Shown here: positions 16,760 through 24,561 of the stretch, piece after piece
How positions within the stretch are numbered: position 1 is the stretch's first letter
How the letters are laid out: the number at the start of each line of letters is the position of its first letter
DNA from: Marichromatium bheemlicum
GTDB taxonomy: Bacteria > Pseudomonadota > Gammaproteobacteria > Chromatiales > Chromatiaceae
Direction of reading: 5' to 3'
NCBI RefSeq assembly: GCF_012276755.1
Contig: NZ_JAAXKX010000026.1
Location: 1-45,990, forward strand
DNA length: 45,990 nucleotides
The notes under the pieces: model-generated
What the model saw: the letters and a program-made list of their open reading frames with translations, nothing else
Databases searched by the model: none
Told to the model about the DNA's origin: nothing
Made by a program: the position numbers and the translations under genes

Positions 16760-17608
16760 TCACTTCGCGTCCTTCGCGCCTTCGTGGTTGACCTCTCCCC
16801 CCCGCCACACCGGCAGATAGCCAACCACCACGCTGCAGAGCGCCGCCACGGCAATCAGGCGAAGCGGCCAAGTCGCAGCGGCATAGCCGCCGTTGTCGAC
16901 CAGCAGCGAGACGGCGAGCAGTGCGGCCACGCCGACCAGCAGCAGGTGCGGCAGCGGGCGCGTCGCGCCACCCGGCCAGCGCACGGCCAGCCAACTCCCG
17001 AGCAACGCCGCCAGTCCACCACCGGCGAGACCGAAGGCGACGTCGACCGGCCAGTGCACGCCCAGCGCCACCCGGCTCGCGCCGACCAGCAGGGCGCAGC
17101 CGAGCCACACCCAACCCCAGGCGCGGGCGTGCACCGCCAGCACCCCGAAGAAGACCCCGGCGGTGACGCTGTGCCCGGAGGGGAAGCTGTGCCGGGTGTG
17201 TCCCGGGCCGATCAGGTTGAAGACATCGGCGCCGAACACCGCCGGCGGGCGTGCCGCATCGACTAGCGGCTTGAGCCCACGGGCGTAGAGGATCGCCAGC
17301 AGCGCCGCCAGCACCAGCGCCCAGAACAACCGGGGCCGCCGCCAGGAGAACAGCAGCGCCAGCGCGAAGGCGACGCGCTCGTCGCCGAACAGCGTCAAGC
17401 ACTGCCACAGCCAGTCCGGGGCCAGGGCCGCCGCGGCATTGAGCCGCAAGAAACCGGCGTGATAGCCGCAGACCAGATAGAGCACCACCCCCACCGCCAG
17501 CCAGCCGAGCGCCCAGCGCCACTGCCGTCGCGCCCCCGGCAGCGCCGCCGATTCGGCCCCGGCCCGCGCGGCGAGCCGCGCGCTCAGGCGTGTGCGCCAA
17601 TCGCTCAT
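16760..17608 (-). CDS. PAP2-family membrane phosphatase
   Basis: A 282-residue polytopic membrane protein with the three PAP2 motifs: KPLVDAARPP, PSGHS, and SRVALGVHWPVD. This class dephosphorylates lipid phosphates such as undecaprenyl pyrophosphate, phosphatidate or lipid A. It is the third gene of an operon with GT2 and GT39 transferases; its ATG overlaps the GT39 stop as ATGA. With polyprenyl-phosphate-using enzymes upstream, a role in carrier recycling or lipid A dephosphorylation is likely but unproven. The last residues, VNHEGAKDAK, and the stop are encoded by a copy of the dispersed AACCACGAAGGCGCGAAGGA repeat. The repeat has therefore replaced or extended the native C-terminus. Confidence 0.9.
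   Translation of the reverse strand: MSDWRTRLSARLAARAGAESAALPGARRQWRWALGWLAVGVVLYLVCGYHAGFLRLNAAAALAPDWLWQCLTLFGDERVAFALALLFSWRRPRLFWALVLAALLAILYARGLKPLVDAARPPAVFGADVFNLIGPGHTRHSFPSGHSVTAGVFFGVLAVHARAWGWVWLGCALLVGASRVALGVHWPVDVAFGLAGGGLAALLGSWLAVRWPGGATRPLPHLLLVGVAALLAVSLLVDNGGYAAATWPLRLIAVAALCSVVVGYLPVWRGGEVNHEGAKDAK
16763..16789 (-). repeat. AACCACGAAGGCGC repeat arm inside the PAP2 3' end
   Basis: On the minus strand this reads AACCACGAAGGCGCGAAGGA followed by CGCGAAG. It is the same unit that forms the arms of the inverted-repeat elements at 1322-1542, 23993-24205 and 24325-24467. Here it is in frame with the phosphatase gene. Confidence 0.85.
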
Positions 17609-19224
17609 CCCTCACCTCCCGGCACCCGTGCCTGCTCGCGCGGGTGCATCAGTACCAGCGCCACCGGCCCGCGCCGATAGAGCTGTTCGCCACGCAGCAA
17701 CGGATAGTCCTCGATGAGCCGGTCGAGCTTGTCGACGCGGAGAAACACCAGATCACCGGCGCGCGGCGGGCGGTGCGGGGTGATGGCGTCGCGATAGACG
17801 CTGAAGCTCGGCATCGAGGTGCGATAGACCACGGTCGGACGATCCAGCTCGCGCGCCAGCAGCCCGGCCTCCTTCACCGGCGCCTGCATCACCGCGAACA
17901 CCCGCGGCACCACCGCGCCATAGACCACCGCCGTCTGGATCAACCCGACCAGCACCAGACGCTGCCACAGCGCCGGGCGCGACCATAGCGCCAGCACCAC
18001 CACCAGCGCGGTGGCCAGCGCGATCTGCACCAGATAGGCCGGGCCGAGCAACGGCAGCGCCAGCTCGAACTGGGCGACCTCGTGGGCGCGCCCGCCCTGC
18101 CCGGCGGCGATCTGCACCACCAGCGGCAACGCCAGCAGTAACGCGAAGAAGAGCAGCGGCGGGACCATCGCCAGCGCGCGGCTGGTCAAGGCATCACGGT
18201 GGCGCGCCATGAGGATGAACAGCGGCGTGGCCCCATAAAGCAGATAGTGCGGCAGCTTGGTCCCGGAGAAGGAGAAGAACACGAACACGGTGGCGAACCA
18301 CAACCACAGGAAACGATCGAGCGGATCGGCCCAGCTCGTACGCAACCGCGCCAGCAGGCTGAGGAACCAGCCGGTGAAGGGCAGCAGGATCAGCGGCAGC
18401 ATCACCAGATAGTAGCCGGGGAAGCCCGAGTGCCCGTGCATGGTGCCGCCGAAGCGCCCGGCGTTGTGTTCGAGGAAGAAGCTGCGGAAGAAGCCGGCGC
18501 CATCATCGAGATAGACCGCCAGATACCAGGGTCCGGCCACCAGCACGAACACCAGCCAGCCGAGCGGCGCAAAGGCCGCCTGCAACCAGCGTTCGAGCCG
18601 CCCCTGTGACCAGAAGAACAGGAAGCTCACCACGACCGGGAAGAACACCGCCACCGGCCCCTTGGTAAGAAAGCCGAGCCCCATCCACAGATAGGCGCGC
18701 AGCAGCGCGTTGCGGCTCTGTCGTTCGCCGGGATCGAGGAAATAGCGATAGATCTCGAAGAAGGCAAGCGCGATGAAGAGATTGAGCACGGCATCGGCCA
18801 CCGCCGCCTTGGCGATCAGCGAGACCTGTAGCGAGAGCGTCATCGCCAGCGCGGCGACGGTCGCCGTGGGCGCATCGAGCCGGGCACGCACGAAGCCCCA
18901 CAGCGCCATCACCCAGAGGGTGGCGGCCAGCGCCGAGGGCAGACGCAGCGAGAACTCGTCGAACCCCAGGCTGGAGGCCGAGAGCGCCTGCAGCCAGTAG
19001 ATCAGCACCGGCTTGTCGTAGCGCGGCTCGCCATCCTTGTGCGGGGTGATGAAGTTGCCGCTGGCGAGCATCTCGCGGGTCGCCTCGGTGAAGGCGCCCT
19101 CGTCGAGGTCGTAGAGCGGCATCACGCCGAGCTGCCAATAGAAGGCGAACAACACCACCGCCGCGAGCAGCCACGGCGAGGTCAGCGCCCGCGTCAGCGG
19201 GGAGGAGGTCTCCAGCCGACTCAT
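17605..19224 (-). CDS. GT39/ArnT-type membrane glycosyltransferase
   Basis: A 539-residue polytopic inner-membrane protein. The periplasmic signature MPLYDLDEGAFTEATREML (near 35-53) with Asp-Glu, and YDKPVLIYWLQ, are those of ArnT-like transferases that move a sugar from undecaprenyl phosphate onto lipid A or another periplasmic acceptor. It overlaps the upstream GT2 gene by ATGA (start 19224, GT2 stop 19221) and the downstream PAP2 gene by ATGA. The three are therefore translationally coupled. The other ArnT partner genes (arnA, arnB) are absent, so the sugar need not be aminoarabinose. A paralogous GT2/GT39 pair lies at 8063-10880. Confidence 0.9.
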   Translation of the reverse strand: MSRLETSSPLTRALTSPWLLAAVVLFAFYWQLGVMPLYDLDEGAFTEATREMLASGNFITPHKDGEPRYDKPVLIYWLQALSASSLGFDEFSLRLPSALAATLWVMALWGFVRARLDAPTATVAALAMTLSLQVSLIAKAAVADAVLNLFIALAFFEIYRYFLDPGERQSRNALLRAYLWMGLGFLTKGPVAVFFPVVVSFLFFWSQGRLERWLQAAFAPLGWLVFVLVAGPWYLAVYLDDGAGFFRSFFLEHNAGRFGGTMHGHSGFPGYYLVMLPLILLPFTGWFLSLLARLRTSWADPLDRFLWLWFATVFVFFSFSGTKLPHYLLYGATPLFILMARHRDALTSRALAMVPPLLFFALLLALPLVVQIAAGQGGRAHEVAQFELALPLLGPAYLVQIALATALVVVLALWSRPALWQRLVLVGLIQTAVVYGAVVPRVFAVMQAPVKEAGLLARELDRPTVVYRTSMPSFSVYRDAITPHRPPRAGDLVFLRVDKLDRLIEDYPLLRGEQLYRRGPVALVLMHPREQARVPGGEG

Positions 19225-20234
19225 GCCGCAGGCTCCTTCCACCCGGCGGTCTCGGCGGGTGAACTCCAGCGGATACGGAAGTGACTGCGATCACCCGAGG
19301 CGAAGAAGGTACGGGTGAGCATCTCGGCCAACACCCCGGTGGTGAGCAACTGCACCGAGGCGAGCAGCATGAGGATGGCGACGATCAGCAGCGGGCGGCC
19401 GCCGATGTCCTCGCCGAGCCAGAACTTCACCCACAGTAGGTTGGTCATCAGCAGCCCGCCGATCACCCCGAAGGCGATCCCGATCAAGCCGAAGAAGTGC
19501 CCGGGGCGCGCCCCGAAGCGCAGGAAGAAGAAGGCCGAGAGCAGGTCGACCAGCACCCGGAAGGTGCGTGAGATGCCGTACTTGGAGGTGCCGAACTGGC
19601 GTGCCTGATGCCCAACCTCGATCTCGCCGATGCGCTGCGGCGCGGTCACCCCCGCCACCCACACCGGGATGAAGCGATGCATCTCGCCGAGCAGCGCCAC
19701 CTCCTGGATGACCTCGGCGCGATAGACCTTGAGGCTGCAGCCGTAGTCGTGCAGCGCCACCCCGGTGACCTTGCCGATCAGCTTGTTGGCGATGCGCGAG
19801 GGGATCTTGCGCATCACCAGCGCGTCCTGGCGCCGCCGCCGCCAGCCCTGCAACAGATCGAGATCGCGCTCGAGCAGCGCGTCGACCATCCGCGGGATGT
19901 CGGCCGGGTCGTTCTGCAGGTCGCCGTCGAGGGTAGCGATCAGCTCGCCGCGCGCGCTCTCGAACCCGGCCTGCATCGCCGCGGTCTGGCCGAAGTTGCG
20001 CCGCAGCCGGATCACCCGCACGTGACCGCCCCGGCGCTCGGCGCAGGCACGCAGGCGCTCGCCGGTGCCGTCGCGGCTACCGTCGTCGACACAGATCAGC
20101 TCCCAGGGCGCGCCATAGTCCGCCAGCCCCTGGTGGACGCGTTCGAGCATCGGCTCGACGTTGTCGAGCTCCTGGTACATCGGGATGACGACCGACAGCG
20201 ACGGCCGGGACAGGGCTTGATCGGGGGTGCTCAT
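19221..20234 (-). CDS. GT2 undecaprenyl-phosphate glycosyltransferase, ArnC-like
   Basis: A 337-residue enzyme. The GT-A domain shows VVIPMYQELDNV, the nucleotide-binding VDDGSRDGTGE and the DXD motif TLDGDLQNDP. The C-terminus has two transmembrane helices (FFGLIGIAFGVIGGLLMTNL and LIVAILMLLASVQLL). This is the ArnC/GtrB/DPM architecture that charges undecaprenyl phosphate with a sugar on the cytoplasmic face. Its product would feed the coupled GT39 transferase. The start at 20234 gives MSTPDQALSRPSLSVVIP, the usual short lead-in before the GT2 core. Confidence 0.9.
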   Translation of the reverse strand: MSTPDQALSRPSLSVVIPMYQELDNVEPMLERVHQGLADYGAPWELICVDDGSRDGTGERLRACAERRGGHVRVIRLRRNFGQTAAMQAGFESARGELIATLDGDLQNDPADIPRMVDALLERDLDLLQGWRRRRQDALVMRKIPSRIANKLIGKVTGVALHDYGCSLKVYRAEVIQEVALLGEMHRFIPVWVAGVTAPQRIGEIEVGHQARQFGTSKYGISRTFRVLVDLLSAFFFLRFGARPGHFFGLIGIAFGVIGGLLMTNLLWVKFWLGEDIGGRPLLIVAILMLLASVQLLTTGVLAEMLTRTFFASGDRSHFRIRWSSPAETAGWKEPAA

Positions 20235-20313
20235 CGCAGACAGGGATCCATTCGGTTGAGTTCGAAGACCGGGCAGCGGCTGCCGGACCAAAGGGGCGCG
20301 CGCAGTATCCCGC

Positions 20314-20856
20314 TCAGTCGGCGGCGGCGTCCATGACCTCTCGCAGATAGCGAAACAGCTTGCGCGGGGCCTCGGGGCGCCCCTGCTCGGTGTCGCGCCG
20401 CGCCGCACGCACAAGATGACGCAGGTGCTGACGATCGACCTGGGGGCAGGTGTCGATGAACGCGCCGAGTGCCGCGTCCTCGGCGATCAGGCGCTCACGC
20501 CAGCGCTCGAGTTCGTGATGACGCGCGGAGGCGGCGCGCTCGCGCGCGTCGGCCTCGTCGAGCAGGGCGTGGACGGCGTCCATGTCCTCGCGTTCGAGCA
20601 GATTGGCGATCCGCTTCCAGTGACGCTTGCGCGCGCGCAGATCCTTGATCCGCGGCGTCTCGTCGATCGCTGCCCAGGTCGCCTCGCTCAGCGACAGTCG
20701 CAGCAGCTCGGCACGGGGCATCCCCACCATGCGCTCGGCGAGTGCCTGCAGCGCCTGGCGCTCGCGCTTGACCTGGCTCTTGCTCGGGCCGAGGTCCTGA
20801 TCGAGCTCGAACCCCTCCTCGGTCTCGGGGCCGGTGAGATCGTAATCTGTGGTCAT
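20314..20856 (-). CDS. darP: Ribosome biogenesis factor DarP (YjgA, DUF615)
   Basis: A 180-residue basic and acidic helical protein. It has the DUF615 features: acidic N-terminus, GPSKSQVKRERQALQALAER, then a long helical body with LSEATWAAI and RRDTEQGRPEAPRKLFRYLRE near the end. DarP associates with 50S precursors late in assembly. Its ATG (20856) overlaps the recJ stop (20853-20855) as ATGA, so it is translationally coupled to recJ. The GT2 operon starts 80 bp further on. Confidence 0.92.
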   Translation of the reverse strand: MTTDYDLTGPETEEGFELDQDLGPSKSQVKRERQALQALAERMVGMPRAELLRLSLSEATWAAIDETPRIKDLRARKRHWKRIANLLEREDMDAVHALLDEADARERAASARHHELERWRERLIAEDAALGAFIDTCPQVDRQHLRHLVRAARRDTEQGRPEAPRKLFRYLREVMDAAAD

Positions 20857-22559
20857 ATCGGTTGTACTGATTCCAGGATGAGTTGCGGGCTCCGACGGCC
20901 CCGATAATCGTTGACGTCGAGCCGGTAGGCCAGACGCACCCGTCCGTGTGCGAGCGCGAGGCGCTCGGCCTGATCGAAGCCGATGGCCTCGATCGCGCCA
21001 CCCTCGGGCGGTGCCACGCGCAGCTTGAGATGACGCTCGCCGACCAACCGCGCCTGCAACACCTCGAACTCGCCGTCGAAGCACGGCTCCGGGAAGCCCT
21101 TGCCCCAGGGACCGCCGAGGCGTAGCGTCTCGGCCGTCTCCAGGGTCAGCAGCCGCGCCGGCAGCGGGCCGTCGGAGACCAGCTCAGGACCGCTCGTCAC
21201 GCCCCCGAGCATCTCCCCGACCACCGCCGCGAAACGCGCGCGGAAGGGTTCGAGCGCCTCAGCGCGCAGGCTCAGCCCGGCGGCCATGGCATGACCGCCG
21301 AAGCGCGTGATCAGCCCCGGCTCGGCCTGGTCGACACGATCGATGGCATCGCGCACGTGCAATCCCTCGATCGAGCGCGCCGAGCCGCGCAACAGCCCGT
21401 CGCCACCGTCGGCGAAGGCGATCACCGGGCGATGATAGCGTTCGCGGATACGCGCGGCGACGATCCCCGAAACGCCCTGGTGCCAGTCCGCACCGTACAG
21501 GCAGAGCGCCGCGGGCAGTCCTTCCTCGGCGAGATCGAGCGCCTGCACCGCCGTCTCGGCCTGGGCCTTCATCTCGCCCTCGATCTCGCGCCGGCGGCGA
21601 TTGATCGCATCGAGCTGCTGGGCCAGCGCACTGGCCCGCTCGGCATCGTCGCTGAGCAGGCACTCGACCCCGACCGACATATCCTCGAGCCGACCGGCGG
21701 CGTTGAGCCTGGGCGCGGCGGCGAAGGCCAAATCGGTGGCGCTCGCGCGCATCGGGTCACGCCCGGCCACCCGCAGCAGCGCGCGCACCCCGGGGCCGCA
21801 GTGCCCGGCGCGGATGCGCCTGAGCCCCTGCTCGACGAGGATGCGGTTGTTGCGATCGAGGGTGACCACGTCGGCGACGGTGCCGAGCGCGACCAGATCG
21901 AGCAGCGTCGCCAGGTTCGGCTCGGCGCGCCCGGCGCCGAACCAGCCGCGCTCGCGCAGACGCGCACGCAGCGCCATCAGCAGATAGAAGACCACCCCGA
22001 CGCCGGCGAGATCCTTGCTCGGGAAATCGCAACCGGGCTGATTGGGATTGACGATCGCCGCCGCCTCCGGCAATCGCTCGCCCGGCAGGTGATGATCGGT
22101 GACCAGCACCGCCAGCCCCAGCTCGCGTGCCCGCGCCACCCCGGCGACGCTGGAGATGCCGTTGTCGACGGTGATCAGCAGATCCGGGCCGAGCGCGTGC
22201 GCGGCCTCGGCCACCGCCGGGCTCAGCCCGTAGCCAAAGTCGAAACGACTGGGGATCAGATAGGAGACCCGCGCCGCGCCGAGCGCGCGCAGCCCGCGTA
22301 CCGCCAGCGCGGTGCCGGTAGCGCCGTCGGCGTCGTAGTCGCCCACCACCAGCAGGTGAGCACCATCACGCAACGCCCCCTCCAGGGTCTCGAGCGCGGC
22401 ATCGAGCCCACGCAGCGCGGCAAAGGGCGCCAGCGCCCCGAGCCCGGGCGGGGCCTCACCCGAGCGCAGCGCATAGAGCCGAGCGAGCAACTCGGCGGGC
22501 GAGTGGACATCGACGAAGGGGGCGTCGCCACCACGGCGACGGATCTGCGGTTGGGTCAT
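20853..22559 (-). CDS. recJ: Single-stranded-DNA exonuclease RecJ
   Basis: 5'-3' ssDNA exonuclease of the RecF and mismatch-repair pathways, 568 residues. The DHH phosphoesterase motifs are present: VVGDYDADGATGTA (with DxD) near 73-86, LLITVDNGISS and VTDHHLPGE. A DHHA1 region follows, with FGGHAMAAGLSL. The C-terminal OB-like domain continues to the end, so the gene is complete. The ATG at 22559 is chosen; the frame extends a few codons further without support. It forms an operon with darP. Confidence 0.97.
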   Translation of the reverse strand: MTQPQIRRRGGDAPFVDVHSPAELLARLYALRSGEAPPGLGALAPFAALRGLDAALETLEGALRDGAHLLVVGDYDADGATGTALAVRGLRALGAARVSYLIPSRFDFGYGLSPAVAEAAHALGPDLLITVDNGISSVAGVARARELGLAVLVTDHHLPGERLPEAAAIVNPNQPGCDFPSKDLAGVGVVFYLLMALRARLRERGWFGAGRAEPNLATLLDLVALGTVADVVTLDRNNRILVEQGLRRIRAGHCGPGVRALLRVAGRDPMRASATDLAFAAAPRLNAAGRLEDMSVGVECLLSDDAERASALAQQLDAINRRRREIEGEMKAQAETAVQALDLAEEGLPAALCLYGADWHQGVSGIVAARIRERYHRPVIAFADGGDGLLRGSARSIEGLHVRDAIDRVDQAEPGLITRFGGHAMAAGLSLRAEALEPFRARFAAVVGEMLGGVTSGPELVSDGPLPARLLTLETAETLRLGGPWGKGFPEPCFDGEFEVLQARLVGERHLKLRVAPPEGGAIEAIGFDQAERLALAHGRVRLAYRLDVNDYRGRRSPQLILESVQPI

Positions 22560-22696
22560 GGACGAACGACAAGACGGCAAGGGACGGGACTCGGGACTCG
22601 ATCGTCATCCTCAACGATCGGGCGCGACGCACCCGTCGAGTAGAGGCCGGACGGCACGACCGCCCCGAGGACCGGGATTTTGGCAAACGTCATAGA

Positions 22697-23902
22697 CTAG
22701 CCGGATCGACGCCCCGGGTCGAGCAGCCGCCGCACGCCCTGCCCCACCCGGTCACGCACGAAGGGCCACAGCCGCCCCTTCTCCCAGAGGATGCGAGCGA
22801 ACATCCGCCCCTTGTCGCGCGGCGGGGTCGCCGGATTGGGGCGCGCCACCAGGGTGATCGCCCCCTGCGGGCAAGCGTCGAGACAGGCCGCGCAGCCGAG
22901 ACAGACCGCCGGGTCGATCGCCGCATGCCGCTGCGCGCGCGCCACCCCGCGCAACCCCTCGGCCAGACCGATGCACTTGACGTTACATACCGGGAAGCAG
23001 GCCCCGCAGTAGTCGCAGCGCTCGGGGTCGATCTCGGCGAGGAAGGGCGTCTTGGCGATACCGTCGCTGAAGCCCATCTGCACCCCCGCCATCAACTCGC
23101 AGCAGCAGCGACAGCAGTTGCAGAGGAAGGAGGGCTGCTCGCGCACGTTGTCGGTGACGTGGGTCAGCCCCAGCGAACGCGCCAGCTCCAGCTTCTCCAG
23201 CATGGTCGGCAGGTCGCACTCGCGGGCAAAGCCCCGGCGCACCAGGAAGCGCGCGCCCTCGCCGAGCACCATGCAGATGTCCTCGACCGGTGCGCCCTTG
23301 CGACAGTGCTCGCCGAGGTGCTCCTTCTTGTGGCGGCAGTAACAGAGGGTGACGGCGAGATAGTCGGCCTGTTCGAGGATGGCGCGCGCGTCCTCGTAAG
23401 AGGTGATGCGCGAGTTCACCGGCACGTGCTCGTCATAGACCAGGGCGCGGGTGAGCTGGGTGGGGCTGCCGAAGAACTCGGCGGGCTGGCCCCCGCGCCC
23501 CTGCTCGTGCAGATACTCCGACATCAGCTGCGCCAGACGCTCGAGCGGCAATTCGGTGTCGGCGCGCCGACGCATGAAGGTGAACTCCATGAAGCCGATC
23601 AGCCCAGGCACCAACAGATAATAGGTGTGACCGGCATAGTCCATGTCCATCACCAGCCCCTTGTCGGCCATCGACTCGAGCACCGGCGCGAGCGCCTCGG
23701 CGGGCGTCCCGGTACGCTCGACCAACTCCTCGAGCGTGGCCTCGTGCAGCGGAAAGGCGGCGCCGACCCGCGCCTCCTCGGGCGAGAACAGGATCGACAG
23801 GATCTCGCGCAGGTGCGCGTTGTCGACCAATCCGATCGGATACTGGTTGAGACGATCGATCAGCGGGATCAGCGAGGACTTGCTACCGGCCAGATGGCCC
23901 AT
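22697..23902 (-). CDS. Multi-Cys 4Fe-4S dicluster protein with winged-helix-like N-terminus
   Basis: A 401-residue cytoplasmic protein. Residues about 25-110 look like a winged-helix fold (LREILSILFSPEEARV, LEELVERTG, LVMDMDYAGHTYYLLVPG). A central Cys-rich zone follows: Cys187, 189, 200, 210, and the unusual cluster CNCCRCCCE (261-269). Two ferredoxin motifs close it: CDYCGACFPVC (296-306) and CLGCAACLDACP (334-345), then a basic tail. Proteins of this layout occur in anaerobes and sulfur bacteria, but I know no assigned function. An electron-transfer or redox-sensing role is inferred. Start 23902 (MGHLAG) follows a GGAG. It has no operon partner. Confidence 0.8.
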   Translation of the reverse strand: MGHLAGSKSSLIPLIDRLNQYPIGLVDNAHLREILSILFSPEEARVGAAFPLHEATLEELVERTGTPAEALAPVLESMADKGLVMDMDYAGHTYYLLVPGLIGFMEFTFMRRRADTELPLERLAQLMSEYLHEQGRGGQPAEFFGSPTQLTRALVYDEHVPVNSRITSYEDARAILEQADYLAVTLCYCRHKKEHLGEHCRKGAPVEDICMVLGEGARFLVRRGFARECDLPTMLEKLELARSLGLTHVTDNVREQPSFLCNCCRCCCELMAGVQMGFSDGIAKTPFLAEIDPERCDYCGACFPVCNVKCIGLAEGLRGVARAQRHAAIDPAVCLGCAACLDACPQGAITLVARPNPATPPRDKGRMFARILWEKGRLWPFVRDRVGQGVRRLLDPGRRSG

Positions 23903-23992
23903 GGCGGGCTCCAGAGTCGAGGGAGACGAGCGGCTATTGGAGCACGTCGCAGCACGCCGGCTCAAAGGGCCGGAGTGGCTAGCGGAGACACC

Positions 23993-24205
23993 AACCACGA
24001 AGGCGCCAAGGACGCAACGGTGAAGATGAGGGATTCAGCCTCCAGCCTCCAGCCTCCAGCCTCCAGCCTCCAGCCTCCAGCCTCCAGCCTCCAGCCTCCA
24101 GTGGCGCACGATACCAGCCGGTGACTGGCGGTGCTTTGCACCAGGCCCGCTGCGCCTTGCCCGGCTCGCGCGCGCTTCCTTCGCGTCCTTGGTGCCTTCG
24201 CGGTT
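23993..24205. repeat. Inverted-repeat element with internal (CAGCCTC)9
   Basis: The left arm (from 23993) reads AACCACGAAGGCGCCAAGGA. The right arm (24181-24205), read on the minus strand, is AACCGCGAAGGCACCAAGGA, both followed by CGC. Nine perfect copies of CAGCCTC occupy 24036-24098. No gene is supported. The upstream flank 23903-23992 is the ferredoxin-gene leader. Confidence 0.85.
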
Positions 24206-24237
24206 CATGCCTCGAAGCGCTGTGAGCGTGCCCCGAT

Positions 24238-24304
24238 GTTGGGTTAACCGTCGACGAACGCCACCGGCTCGTCGATGGCATGGTGGACGGACGGTTAACC
24301 CAAC
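24238..24304. mobile_element. Short inverted-repeat element, TTGGGTTAACC type
   Basis: GTTGGGTTAACCGTC (24238-24252) is exactly inverted at 24290-24304 (GACGGTTAACCCAAC), followed by CTACG. It shares the GGTTGGGTT end with the 110-bp element at 16485. The interior is 37 bp and non-coding. Confidence 0.7.
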
Positions 24305-24324
24305 CTACGCGACTGGAGGCTGGT

Positions 24325-24467
24325 TTGAACCACGAAGGCGCCAAGGGCGCAAAGGGAGCCAAGCCGCCAGCGATCAGCCGCCAGTGGGTGCGGACCCGCG
24401 TCGCCTGTGGCCTCCCGCCGACATCACACATCATTCACTTTGCGCGCTTCGCGCCTTTGCAGTTCAA
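24325..24467. repeat. Inverted-repeat element upstream of the heptamer array
   Basis: Arms 24325-24354 and 24438-24467 are inverted. The left reads TTGAACCACGAAGGCGCCAA then GGGCGCAAAG; the right reads TTGAACTGCAAAGGCGCGAA then GCGCGCAAAG on the minus strand. Interior heptads CCAGCGA, TCAGCCG and CCAGTGG are visible near 24367. Confidence 0.8.
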
Positions 24468-24470
24468 TCC

Positions 24471-24557
24471 TGGCGGCTGGCGGCTGGCGGCTGGCGGCTG
24501 GCGGCTGGCGGCTGGCGGCTGGCGGCTGGCGGCTGGCGGCTGGCGGCTGGCGGCTGG
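24471..24557. repeat. Heptanucleotide array (TGGCGGC)12
   Basis: Twelve perfect TGGCGGC units fill 24471-24554, followed by TGG. On the minus strand the register is CCAGCCG, so it belongs to the CCAGC family. It ends five bases from the stop codon of the HDOD-GGDEF gene (24562), close enough to affect its 3' end if copy number changes. Confidence 0.95.
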
Positions 24558-24561
24558 GACC

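Noticed and set aside
21291-22643. Long open frame of 450 codons on + opposite recJ
   Set aside because: It is antisense to an intact, conserved recJ. Long shadow frames are expected at this GC content and it has no recognisable domain.
24036-24557. Heptamer arrays as a CRISPR or minisatellite gene
   Set aside because: There are no unique spacers between units, and the translated peptides are simple tandem repeats without any initiation signals.
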